Positions 53,848 through 61,828 of a stretch of 64,000 bases of DNA are shown here, piece after piece (within the stretch, counting starts at the first letter, position 1; the number at the start of each line of letters is the position of its first letter). The position numbers and the translations under genes are program-made. The stretch is from NCBI RefSeq assembly GCF_900104185.1, contig NZ_FNIZ01000003.1, positions 62,001 to 126,000 of the forward strand, written 5' to 3'. The notes under the pieces were generated by a model. It made no database searches, was not told the DNA's origin, and saw nothing but the letters and a program-made list of their open reading frames with translations. Source of the stretch: Halobacillus aidingensis. GTDB lineage: Bacteria > Bacillota > Bacilli > Bacillales > Halobacillaceae.

Positions 53848-53878
53848 AAGGGAGTCCATACGGCTCCCTTTTCTTAAT
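53848..53878 (+). terminator. Terminator after the aldehyde dehydrogenase gene
   Basis: AAGGGAG (53848-53854) and CTCCCTT (53864-53870) pair and are followed by a T-rich tail. The permease gene starts 22 bp later, so it would depend on read-through or its own promoter. Confidence 0.75.
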
Positions 53879-53899
53879 TTGACTTATAGGAGAAAGCCC

Positions 53900-54802
53900 A
53901 TGGAGTTTATCACTATTTTATTGCCGATTTTCTTAGTGTTTGGTATTGGTTATGGAGCTCAGAAGATCTTTCAATTTGATACCTCTACTTTTTCGAAACT
54001 TGCTTTATATATTCTCGTTCCGTTCCTTGTTTTCCAGACGTTTTACGAGGAAAAGATCACCTTTTCCTATGTTTATATTTCTATCTATATGCTCGGACTC
54101 TGCATTATTATTATTGGCATCGTTTCTATTCTTTCCAAGGTACAAAATTATACCGAAAAGGAAAGATGCGGGATGGTTTTGTCCTGTGCCTTCACCAATA
54201 ACGGAAACTACGGGACACCACTAGTCTTATTCTTATTCGGAACGGCAGGAATGGAAACCGCAATCGTTCTTATGGTTTTACAACAGCTGCTCATGAGTAC
54301 ATTAGGCGTTTACTATGCAGCCAAAGGGGGAGGAGACAAGGGGGATGGAATGAAAGCTGCCCTTCGTTCCGTTCGTCGGATGCCGATGGTTTACGGGGCT
54401 ATCGCCGGGTTCCTTTTTCAAACGTTCGGACTCTCTATTGGTGAGCTTAAAGAAGGCGTAGATTTAATTGCTAGTGCTGCGATTCCTTTAATCATGCTTA
54501 CCCTTGGCATGCAACTTGCGAACATCAAGGTCAAAGGATTTGAATATAAAAAAGTATCCATTGCCTTAATAATTAAACTGGTCGCTGCACCAGCCATCGC
54601 AGCCGCCATCGTTTGGGCAATGCCTGTCGATCCATTGATGAAGCAGATTATGATCATCATGGCAGCCACTCCTACAGCTGCAAATACGACAATGTATGCG
54701 ATCCAGTTCCAAACAGAACCCCAAACGGTCACAAGTGCGACTTTAGCGACGACGGTGCTCAGTTTAGTAACTATTCCTGTTGTAATTTTTTTAGCCACAT
54801 AA
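53900..54802 (+). CDS. AEC-family permease, candidate sulfolactate exporter
   Basis: This 300-residue protein has about 10 membrane segments in two five-helix halves, typical of the auxin efflux carrier family (PF03547), with FTNNGNYGTPL in the crossover region of the first half. Many bacterial members carry malate or other carboxylates. Behind the sulfolactaldehyde dehydrogenase it could export sulfolactate. ATG 53900 follows an AGGAG site; the longer frame from TTG 53879 lies in the terminator tail. Confidence 0.75.
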   Translation: MEFITILLPIFLVFGIGYGAQKIFQFDTSTFSKLALYILVPFLVFQTFYEEKITFSYVYISIYMLGLCIIIIGIVSILSKVQNYTEKERCGMVLSCAFTNNGNYGTPLVLFLFGTAGMETAIVLMVLQQLLMSTLGVYYAAKGGGDKGDGMKAALRSVRRMPMVYGAIAGFLFQTFGLSIGELKEGVDLIASAAIPLIMLTLGMQLANIKVKGFEYKKVSIALIIKLVAAPAIAAAIVWAMPVDPLMKQIMIIMAATPTAANTTMYAIQFQTEPQTVTSATLATTVLSLVTIPVVIFLAT

Positions 54803-54936
54803 TTTTTAGAAGAGGCGGCTTAAGCGGAGGCGTCTTTTTCCTTCAATCAGTCTGGGACATAGATCGGATTTTGTAGAACGTTCTAGAGTAAGATTGCGAA
54901 TGGAGTTGTCCATACTGTAACTAAAGAGGTGATGGT

Positions 54937-55038
54937 ATGGAGCAATATGAGGGAAACTTTTTTAAAGGTCTTTTATGGGCCAGTCTTCTCTCTCTGCCAA
55001 TTTGGGGAATGATTGGTGTTGTTGTTTATCTAGTTTGA
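54937..55038 (+). CDS. Small membrane protein, 33 residues
   Basis: This 33-codon gene is too short for standard calling. It starts with ATG after AAAGAGGTGATGG and encodes an acidic start (MEQYEGN), then FFKGLLWASLLSLPIW and a hydrophobic end (GMIGVVVYLV). One membrane segment, ending at the last residue. The good ribosome site, a whole start-to-stop frame and amphipathic layout support a real gene. No function known. Confidence 0.65.
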   Translation: MEQYEGNFFKGLLWASLLSLPIWGMIGVVVYLV

Positions 55039-55067
55039 TAGGTTAAATGTCTGAAATTGAAGAAGGT

Positions 55068-55502
55068 ATCATTCAAACTAGTTAGTGAATCGCTTAAAGT
55101 GAGGGAGAAATCGCTCAAACTAGGTGGAGAATCGCTCAAAGTGAGGGAGAAATCGCTCAAACTAGGTGGAGAATCGCTCAAAGTGAGGGAGAAATCGCTC
55201 AGACTAGATGGAGAATCGCTCAAAGTGAGGGAGAAATCGCTCAGACTAGATGGAGAATCGCTCAAAGTGAGGGATATCGCTCAGACTAGGTGGATAATCG
55301 CTCAAAGCGAGGGAGGAATCGCTCAAACTAGATGGAGAATCGCTCAAGGTGAGGGAGAAATCGCTCAAACTAGATGGAGAATCGCTCAAAGTGAGGGATA
55401 TCGCTCAGACTAGGTGGATAATCGCTCAATGTGAGTGGGAAATCACTCAAACTAAGTAGAGAATCACTCAAAGTGAGAGATATCACTCAAAGTCAGGAAG
55501 GA
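55068..55502 (+). repeat. Array 1: 21 units of 21-bp (some 19-bp) tandem repeats
   Basis: Units alternate between two forms, ATCGCTCAAAGTGAGGGAG plus AA, and ATCGCTCAAACTAGGTGGAG plus A. Both share the core ATCGCTCAAA. Three units are 19 bp and end in GGAT, making GATATC junctions. The last units drift (ATCACTC). The array is purine-rich on the plus strand and gives artificial reading frames of repeated SLKVREK. It fills the space between the small membrane gene and the gntP terminator. Confidence 0.93.
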
Positions 55503-55531
55503 ATTATTTAAACATAGCGTGAATATGATTT

Positions 55532-55574
55532 AAAAAGGTGTTGACCCCTCCATGAGGGATCAACACCTTTTTTT
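55532..55574. terminator. Terminator of the glycerate operon
   Basis: AAGGTGTTGACCC-type and GGGATCAACACCTT arms form a long stem with A- and T-runs on both sides. It begins right at the gntP stop codon. Confidence 0.92.
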
Positions 55575-56931
55575 ATACTAATATAAACCAGAGGACCGAA
55601 GTGACAATAATGGCTGTCAGTCCTTGCAGTAATGTACCCATCGTTTGAGCTTTGTAAGCTTGTGTGATGGACATCCCACTGAACTCTTTTACAACCCAGA
55701 AATAGCTGTCATTAACGTGAGAGACCACCATCGCACCTGCACCGACGGCCATGACGACGAGTGCCAGAGGGACAGCTCCTTCAATACCGATTTGCGGAAG
55801 AAGAGGTGCGATCAAGGTTGACGTGATAACAATCGCCGCTGTAGACGATCCTTGTGCACTCTTCAATGCGGCAGCGATTATGAATGGAATGAAGATGAAT
55901 ACAGCACCGACAGCTACTTCATTTCCCGCAATTCCTTTAATGAGATCAGCAATGCTTGTGGAGCTGATGACAGAACCGAAAGCTCCACCTGCTCCTGTAA
56001 TCAATAGGATAGGAGCGGCTTCCTTAATTCCGATTCCTACCCATTGGGTAAGTGTTTCTTCATCATATTTTGGATGAAGAGTGAAAGCGAATAAGACGCC
56101 AACCAGAAGAGCGACAACAGGTGAACCTAGGAATAGGAAAAAGGAAAAAACAGGACCTTCCCATCCAGCAAAAGTGATGACAGAGCTGAATCCAATTAGA
56201 AGAATCGGAACTAAAATAGGAGCAAATGATTTAGTGGCCGAAGGCATATCCCCAAAACTGCTGACGACCTCATCGTAATCATAGAGAGCATCCTCTTCAC
56301 TTTGATCAATGTGAATTTTAGAGCCAGCTTTGACAGCCCAAAGGTAACCCACCAAGATAGCAGGAATCGCGACGATGACACCAAATAAAATGACCGTTCC
56401 TAGATAATTTTGGGCACCGATATTCCCTGCAGCTGCGATTGGTCCAGGTGTCGGCGGCACTAAAGTGTGCGTGGCGAACAGACCTGTAGATAAGGCAATC
56501 GCCATAGAGGCAACGGTAACCTTCGTTTTATTTGCAAGCGCTTTCTTTAAAGAGGATAAAATAACATACCCTGAATCACAGAACACCGGGATACTGACAA
56601 TACTACCGATTGCGCTCATCGCTAGCTGAGGTCTTTTCTCCCCGACGATTCTTAAAACGACTTCCGCCATGCGTAAAGCAGCGCCCGATTTTTCTAATAT
56701 GACACCGATGATCGTACCAAATACGATGACGAGTCCGATGCCTCCCATCAATCCTCCGAACCCGCCATTGACGGCCTCTACGACGTCTCCAAGTGGCATA
56801 CCGGCTAAAATTCCGATAGCAAAAGCAGAAATCAAAAGGGAAAGGAAAGGGTGGAGGTTGAATTTCGCTGTGGCAACAATAACGAATAAAACACCAAGTA
56901 AAATAATAAGTACAAGTCCGAAACCTTCCAT
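55573..56931 (-). CDS. GntP-family permease, likely glycerate/gluconate:H+ symporter
   Basis: This 452-residue protein has about 12-14 membrane segments. Family features are HTLVPPTPGPIAAAG, VFCDSGYVIL and SSTAAIVITSTL. Directly behind glycerate kinase, with a CdaR-type regulator upstream, it most probably imports glycerate. Last gene of the operon, ending in the terminator. Confidence 0.9.
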   Translation of the reverse strand: MEGFGLVLIILLGVLFVIVATAKFNLHPFLSLLISAFAIGILAGMPLGDVVEAVNGGFGGLMGGIGLVIVFGTIIGVILEKSGAALRMAEVVLRIVGEKRPQLAMSAIGSIVSIPVFCDSGYVILSSLKKALANKTKVTVASMAIALSTGLFATHTLVPPTPGPIAAAGNIGAQNYLGTVILFGVIVAIPAILVGYLWAVKAGSKIHIDQSEEDALYDYDEVVSSFGDMPSATKSFAPILVPILLIGFSSVITFAGWEGPVFSFFLFLGSPVVALLVGVLFAFTLHPKYDEETLTQWVGIGIKEAAPILLITGAGGAFGSVISSTSIADLIKGIAGNEVAVGAVFIFIPFIIAAALKSAQGSSTAAIVITSTLIAPLLPQIGIEGAVPLALVVMAVGAGAMVVSHVNDSYFWVVKEFSGMSITQAYKAQTMGTLLQGLTAIIVTSVLWFILV

Positions 56932-56948
56932 AGACGATTCACTCCTTT

Positions 56949-58073
56949 TTATTGTTGGGTGATTAACCTTGCGATTTGTCTCGTTGTTTCAAATAAATAT
57001 TCTTCCGCATTCTTAAGGCAGTCCTCTAGCGATGAAGGACCTGGAGCTATGGAAAAACAACTTGTGAATATTTCATTTAATGCGCCGTAGTTAGCTCCTA
57101 AGCTCCCTGAAATGAGAAGGACTGGTGTATGGTTTTCTTTTGCAAGTTCAGCTACATACCCTGGCGCTTTTCCATAAAGCGTCTGGTCATCGCTTTGTCC
57201 TTCTCCGGTAATGACATAATCAGCATCGCGGATGCAGTCTTTGAGTTGAATCGCTTCGCCAACTAACTTTGCGCCCGATTCAAGTTGCGCACCAATGGTA
57301 AGAAAAGCGAATCCGAGGCCGCCAGCAGCACCAGCACCAGGGGTGTTCTTGATGTTTTTATCAAACACTTCTTCAATGATTTTTCCATAGTGGTCTAAAG
57401 CATGATCATAAGCATTTACTTGCTGCTCGGTCGCTCCTTTTTGTGGGCCATAGATGCGACTTGCTCCTTGAGGTCCAGTCAGTGGATTGTCTACATCAGA
57501 AGCAACGCGAATCGTGACGTCTTTGAGGCGTGGGTCCAGTTCAGAAAAGTCCACTCTTTTTACGGCATGGAGGTCCTTTCCATACATCCCTGTCTCCTGG
57601 CCATTTTCATCGTAGGTTTTCATTCCAAGTGCCTGTAACATTCCCAGGCCACCGTCGTTTGTTGAACTTCCGCCAATGGCTACAATTAAGTTGGTGCACC
57701 CTTCGTTTAAAGCATGCGTGATTGCCTGCCCAATGCCATAGCTTGTTGTGTGATCGGGATTACGTTCTTCTGTTGGTACTAGTGGTAAGCCGGCAATCGC
57801 GGCTCCTTCAATTACAGCACGCTGATCGTCCATTTTTACATACCAGCTCTCGTGATTTTCTCCCAACGGGCCCTTACATGATAAGTGGACTTTTTCGTGG
57901 GCTACAGATGTAGAAAATACTTCTAATGTTCCTTCTCCGCCATCAGCCATTGGCTTCATAATGGTTTCAATATTTGGATTTACCGAATGAAAAGCCTTTC
58001 TCATGACTTCAGCGACCTGAATGGAAGACAAACTTCCTTTGTAGGAATCAGGGGCAAAAACGACCTTCATCAT
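56949..58073 (-). CDS. glxK: Glycerate kinase (GlxK/GarK family)
   Basis: This 374-residue class II glycerate kinase phosphorylates D-glycerate with ATP. It opens MMKVVFAPDSYKGSLSS, a family hallmark. It also has MADGGEGT, IAIGGSSTNDGG-type VAIGGSSTNDGGLGML, and GAAGGLGFA in the active site. ATG 58070 is as good a start as 58073. It begins downstream of a palindrome that is a candidate CdaR operator. Confidence 0.94.
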   Translation of the reverse strand: MMKVVFAPDSYKGSLSSIQVAEVMRKAFHSVNPNIETIMKPMADGGEGTLEVFSTSVAHEKVHLSCKGPLGENHESWYVKMDDQRAVIEGAAIAGLPLVPTEERNPDHTTSYGIGQAITHALNEGCTNLIVAIGGSSTNDGGLGMLQALGMKTYDENGQETGMYGKDLHAVKRVDFSELDPRLKDVTIRVASDVDNPLTGPQGASRIYGPQKGATEQQVNAYDHALDHYGKIIEEVFDKNIKNTPGAGAAGGLGFAFLTIGAQLESGAKLVGEAIQLKDCIRDADYVITGEGQSDDQTLYGKAPGYVAELAKENHTPVLLISGSLGANYGALNEIFTSCFSIAPGPSSLEDCLKNAEEYLFETTRQIARLITQQ

Positions 58074-58172
58074 TCACCCTCCTTTAATTTGGTTACTTTC
58101 TATTCAACAGGAAATAAGAAACGATAACAATTGATGAGTTATACAAAATATCAGAAAAATGCAAGCGTATTC

Positions 58173-58188
58173 TTGTGCAAGTGCACAA
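58173..58188. promoter_or_regulatory. Candidate CdaR operator
   Basis: TTGTGCA (58173-58179) and TGCACAA (58182-58188) are perfect inverted repeats with a 2-bp centre, between the regulator stop codon and glxK. The position suits control of glxK-gntP. Confidence 0.6.
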
Positions 58189-58189
58189 A

Positions 58190-59236
58190 TTAACGGTTAA
58201 CTAAAATGGCTTGTAAGATAATCGCATCTTTGAAATTCCGTGCATCCAATCCTACTTTTTTATGGACTTGATCGAGACGGTAATGAAGAGTATTTCGATG
58301 GACATGCAAATCATCAGCTGTCCGGTTCATTTTCAAGGCGTTGTTGAAGAAAGAATGGAGCGTTTCTAAATATGCTGCTTCTAATTGGTTCAGCCGATTG
58401 GCATAAGGCTCCGTGATCTCTGTGTACGTGTCCTTTGGAATGCTTGAAAGTAGCCGTTCCATCTTAAGTGACCCACTGTAAATAATTTTACCGGCTTTTC
58501 CTGCAATATCTAACGTCTGCGTTGCCTGTTGGAAAGATGTATAAATACCTTTAGCACTATACCCTGGTTCACCAACAGCGGCAGGTCCATCTGTTTTTAT
58601 TGGTGGTAGATGCTCTTGGAATGGAAGAGGCATGACCACTGAATTTTCCTGAAAAGGCAGGATGAAGAGAGGGTTTAGTTTCAGCTGTTCAGCCTGTATG
58701 CGGAGTCGCTCTGCGAAATTATAAGGGTAGGGTGTCTGGAAAACGAAGACTTGCCAAGCCTTCTTAAGGTCTGCCCGTAATGAGTAACGTGCTTCTTTTT
58801 CCAGGTCTTCGGTTTCCCTGTTTGAAATAAGCTGATGAAACCAGTGATTCCACTGTCTTTCCTGATAAAAGCTCTGTTTTTGAATATAGAGTTGTTCCAG
58901 AGTTATCTCTACAGATCCTTGAGTCATTCCAGCTGCTTGGAACACTTGGTCCGGATCTCCTGTCAAACCGACCACACCTGCAAGTTCACCTCTATGAAAA
59001 ATTGGGAGGTTAACCCCGGGCTTCGTATTAGAATATTGGTTTGAGATTTCTTTTGTTATTTGTTGTGCTTCCAGCGTTTCTATAACTCTTTGAGCTCCGC
59101 CATGGATTTGATTGATACGAGCGGTATTTGTGCTGGCTACAATTTTTCCAGTCGCATCCATGAGGTTGATGGCGACATCAATGTATCGGGATAGTCGACG
59201 GATGATTTCTTGTCCTAGTTGATCAGTAAGTTCCAT
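58190..59236 (-). CDS. cdaR: CdaR-type regulator of glycerate/diacid use
   Basis: This 348-residue protein has an N-terminal sugar-diacid recognition domain (GQEIIRRLSRYIDVAINLMD by position, about 7-130) and a C-terminal PucR-type helix-turn-helix (LHVHRNTLHYRLDQV, about 310-325). CdaR proteins activate glycerate, glucarate and galactarate genes when bound to the ligand. It is upstream of glxK and gntP on the same strand. Confidence 0.9.
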   Translation of the reverse strand: MELTDQLGQEIIRRLSRYIDVAINLMDATGKIVASTNTARINQIHGGAQRVIETLEAQQITKEISNQYSNTKPGVNLPIFHRGELAGVVGLTGDPDQVFQAAGMTQGSVEITLEQLYIQKQSFYQERQWNHWFHQLISNRETEDLEKEARYSLRADLKKAWQVFVFQTPYPYNFAERLRIQAEQLKLNPLFILPFQENSVVMPLPFQEHLPPIKTDGPAAVGEPGYSAKGIYTSFQQATQTLDIAGKAGKIIYSGSLKMERLLSSIPKDTYTEITEPYANRLNQLEAAYLETLHSFFNNALKMNRTADDLHVHRNTLHYRLDQVHKKVGLDARNFKDAIILQAILVNR

Positions 59237-59286
59237 GTTGAGCCACTCCTTTTTTCTAACATTCTACCAGATTGAAGGTTGATAAA

Positions 59287-59576
59287 ATCGATCAAAGTGT
59301 AAGAGGAATCGATCAAAGTGTAAGAGGAATCGATCAAAGTGTAAGAGGAATCGATCAAAGTGTAAGAGGAATCGATCAAAGAGGAGGAAGAATCGCTCAA
59401 GGATTGGATGGAATCGATCAAAGTGAAAGATATCGATCAGAGTCTGTGTGGGATCGCTCAAAGTAGAAGAGAAATCAATCAAATACTGTTTGAAATCGTT
59501 CATAGTAAAAGAGATTTCAACCAAAGTGAAGGATATCACTCAAAGGTTAGATGATATCACTCAAAAAAGTTAAGAT
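59287..59576 (+). repeat. Array 2: 14 units of 21-bp (some 19-bp) tandem repeats
   Basis: The first four units are identical (ATCGATCAAAGTGTAAGAGG plus A). Later ones diverge but keep the core ATC-TCAAA, and two units are 19 bp and end in GAT (GATATC junction). The unit length, the 19-bp variants and the core are the same as in array 1. The last unit overlaps the 3' end of the NERD gene and supplies its stop codon. The array lies directly upstream of cdaR. Confidence 0.9.
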
Positions 59577-60501
59577 AATAGACTCTTCCTCGATTCTTTC
59601 CTTTGAATGGGAGATTGAGTGTATGGAGGAAACGATTCGCTGTTGCAGGGGAACGTATCATAAGAAATGCTCTCAAATCTGCGTTGGTGATTTGTGGTCC
59701 ATAAATGAAATAATAATCTTTAAGTGCGGGGGTATGAGCATTTTTGTCTTTAGAGGAACACTTCTTACATACCCAGGACCCATGATGACGGGTCATACCT
59801 AAATATTCACATCCTGTACAATGGATGCCAGGTTGGAGATCTTTGGGTGAAATATTAAAATGAGATAGATAATTAAAAGAAAGTGAGTGGTTAGAGTTAA
59901 GAAGGGCCGTAATGAACTTTTGCAAATGGGAATCATTTAAAACAGGCTTCTGCCTATTTAAACTTATGATTAGTTCGTGAAGAGCGTTCGATCGTATCAC
60001 AAAATCTGATCCGGCATCGGCGCATGTAATAATAGATTTTGGATGGCTGTTTGCTACAACGCAATAAATGGGAAGGGGAGGTAAACCATGCTGGTCCACC
60101 CATTTTTGAAGGAGGTATTTGTGCCTGCGGACCTGAGTGAGGGGACTATCATAAGCCATTAACCCTTTTTCTGTGGTTTGAATTAATTGTTTATCATCGA
60201 TGTTGAGCTGACCGGCCATATATTTCGCTTCCACTAGTAGAATCCATTCCTTTGAAAGGATTAACGCATCATTTTGGAAAAAGTGGTCCCCTGACTTTAA
60301 ACGGAGGTTGTAAAAGATGAAGAGATCATCGGAAAGTAGCGAAAGAGGATAAATGAGGGCTTTTTCTCCTTTGTGGCCTGCCTGCTCCCTGAACAGTCTT
60401 TCTTTTATTTCAGGAATAGAGGGATGATGTGGATGTAATCGGCGCAACAACATTTTCAGAACTTCAATTCCAACTGGATCTTCCAAATGTTTGATAATCA
60501 A
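59557..60501 (-). CDS. NERD-domain protein with C-terminal zinc ribbon
   Basis: This 314-residue protein has a nuclease-related domain (about 35-170). It contains DDLFIFYNLRLKSG, NDALILSKEWILLVEAKYM (PD-D/ExK-type Asp and ExK, shown by position) and a central Cys-poor region. It also has a zinc ribbon near the end (CTGCEYLG ... CKKCSS). NERD proteins may act on DNA; function here is unproven. The final codons (LNFFE and the stop) lie within the last unit of array 2. Confidence 0.85.
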   Translation of the reverse strand: MIIKHLEDPVGIEVLKMLLRRLHPHHPSIPEIKERLFREQAGHKGEKALIYPLSLLSDDLFIFYNLRLKSGDHFFQNDALILSKEWILLVEAKYMAGQLNIDDKQLIQTTEKGLMAYDSPLTQVRRHKYLLQKWVDQHGLPPLPIYCVVANSHPKSIITCADAGSDFVIRSNALHELIISLNRQKPVLNDSHLQKFITALLNSNHSLSFNYLSHFNISPKDLQPGIHCTGCEYLGMTRHHGSWVCKKCSSKDKNAHTPALKDYYFIYGPQITNADLRAFLMIRSPATANRFLHTLNLPFKGKNRGRVYYLNFFE

Positions 60502-60575
60502 TACTTCACACCTTTCTTTGCACAGTCTTTAGTTTAGCATAAAGTGGATAAATCTATTAAAATTCTTTAAATAAT

Positions 60576-60612
60576 AAGAGCGAGACGTCTGAACAAGACG
60601 CCTCGCTCTTTT
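60576..60612 (-). terminator. Terminator of the M4-M14 operon
   Basis: AAGAGCGAG(A)CGTCT and AGACG(C)CTCGCTCTT form a long stem directly after the minus-strand stop of the carboxypeptidase gene, with T-rich flanks. Confidence 0.88.
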
Positions 60613-60615
60613 GAA

Positions 60616-61815
60616 TTATAAACTTGGACGGTAAGCCGTTTCAGGAATCTCTTCGTAATCTTCAGGGTTCAAATCATCAACTGTGTCTTCAGCTACTCCG
60701 TCAATAATTCCTTGAAGACCTGTTTCCACAGCTTTCACAAGCATACCCTTTTTCTTCTGACCGAGACTCTGCGTTTGACCCGTCACTTCAAAAAGGACCG
60801 TGCCACTGCCGTTAAGGGCAAATGAACCTAATGCTGTGCCTGGAAGGTCCAGTCCCTGACTGTAAAGGGTGATGTTATCAAATGGCGAGTTGCCCATTTC
60901 CTGCAGCGCATCATAGGCGGCGACATTCAACTGTCGGGAATAATCGTAATCATAGTTGTCAGCGTACTCGGAGTACTTCGCTCCTTCTTCTGAGTTTGGA
61001 TCAGGTACGAATTGTCCTGATAGAGACAATGTGACTGGATCACTCGTACCATCCACATAATAGAGTCCTTGGTGGTGGAGGTCTACAAAAACGTCCACTT
61101 TACCGAATTCGTCCTGCAGATTTTTATAGACGTCACGGACGGTTTGCGCTTCCGGGGTGATGTACCAGCCTGGCTCTGAAGAAGAACCCGGCACATCTTC
61201 TGCATCCGGCACATAATCCAAATCAGGATTAAAGTCACGGTTCACATCAAATCCTGGATTAGCTGCGTAATTGTCCCCCTGAATGTTTGGGGCGGTATAG
61301 TAATTCCATGTCGGACCACCGGCCTCAGCCAGCTGAGGGAAGTCTTCGACGACTTCTGACCAGGACATGTCATTTCCGCGCCTGTCGAGCTCCGAAGCAT
61401 CTGGATTCATTTTTGGAAGGGTAACAAGTGTTACCTCTTCTCTGATTTTTTGGGCGTGAGGGGAGTTACTTGAACCTAAATAGCTTAATAGATTCAGAAT
61501 GGCTTCAGTTCCTGTTTTTTCATTGCCGTGGATTTCACTTTCGATAAGAATGACTTTATCGCCGTGACCGACACGGGCTTGATAGATATCAAGTCCGTTA
61601 TTGGATTGACCGACAACATCGACTTGCACCGTCCCTTGGCTGGATTTTTCAATCTGCTCTAATTTTTTCGTCAATTGGCCATAGTCTGTCCAACCCGAGC
61701 TGTTGTAAGTTTGCTGCTCGGGGGTACCGGGATGATTACCGGCCGCAAACGTAGGGATGGCTACACTTGAAGCCAATACGATGGAACTAGCGACTGCAAA
61801 TACTTGTTTTTTCAT
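60616..61815 (-). CDS. Secreted M14 zinc carboxypeptidase
   Basis: This 399-residue protein has a signal peptide (VASSIVLASSVAIPTFAA, about 1-25). Zinc ligands are in ESEIHGNEKTGTEA (HxxE) and VDLHHQG (His), and the catalytic Glu is in VLFEVTGQ. M14 enzymes trim C-terminal amino acids or peptidoglycan peptides. It is only 13 bp after the M4 protease gene, so the two probably work together on extracellular protein. Confidence 0.93.
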   Translation of the reverse strand: MKKQVFAVASSIVLASSVAIPTFAAGNHPGTPEQQTYNSSGWTDYGQLTKKLEQIEKSSQGTVQVDVVGQSNNGLDIYQARVGHGDKVILIESEIHGNEKTGTEAILNLLSYLGSSNSPHAQKIREEVTLVTLPKMNPDASELDRRGNDMSWSEVVEDFPQLAEAGGPTWNYYTAPNIQGDNYAANPGFDVNRDFNPDLDYVPDAEDVPGSSSEPGWYITPEAQTVRDVYKNLQDEFGKVDVFVDLHHQGLYYVDGTSDPVTLSLSGQFVPDPNSEEGAKYSEYADNYDYDYSRQLNVAAYDALQEMGNSPFDNITLYSQGLDLPGTALGSFALNGSGTVLFEVTGQTQSLGQKKKGMLVKAVETGLQGIIDGVAEDTVDDLNPEDYEEIPETAYRPSL

Positions 61816-61828
61816 AGACCGTTCCTCC

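Noticed and set aside
55057..55413. Reading frames of repeated SLKVREK/SLSDF peptides in array 1
   Set aside because: They arise because 21 bp is a multiple of three; no ribosome site is present and the 19-bp units break the frame.
55068..59576. CRISPR array
   Set aside because: Units are directly adjacent with no unique spacers, and no cas genes are present.
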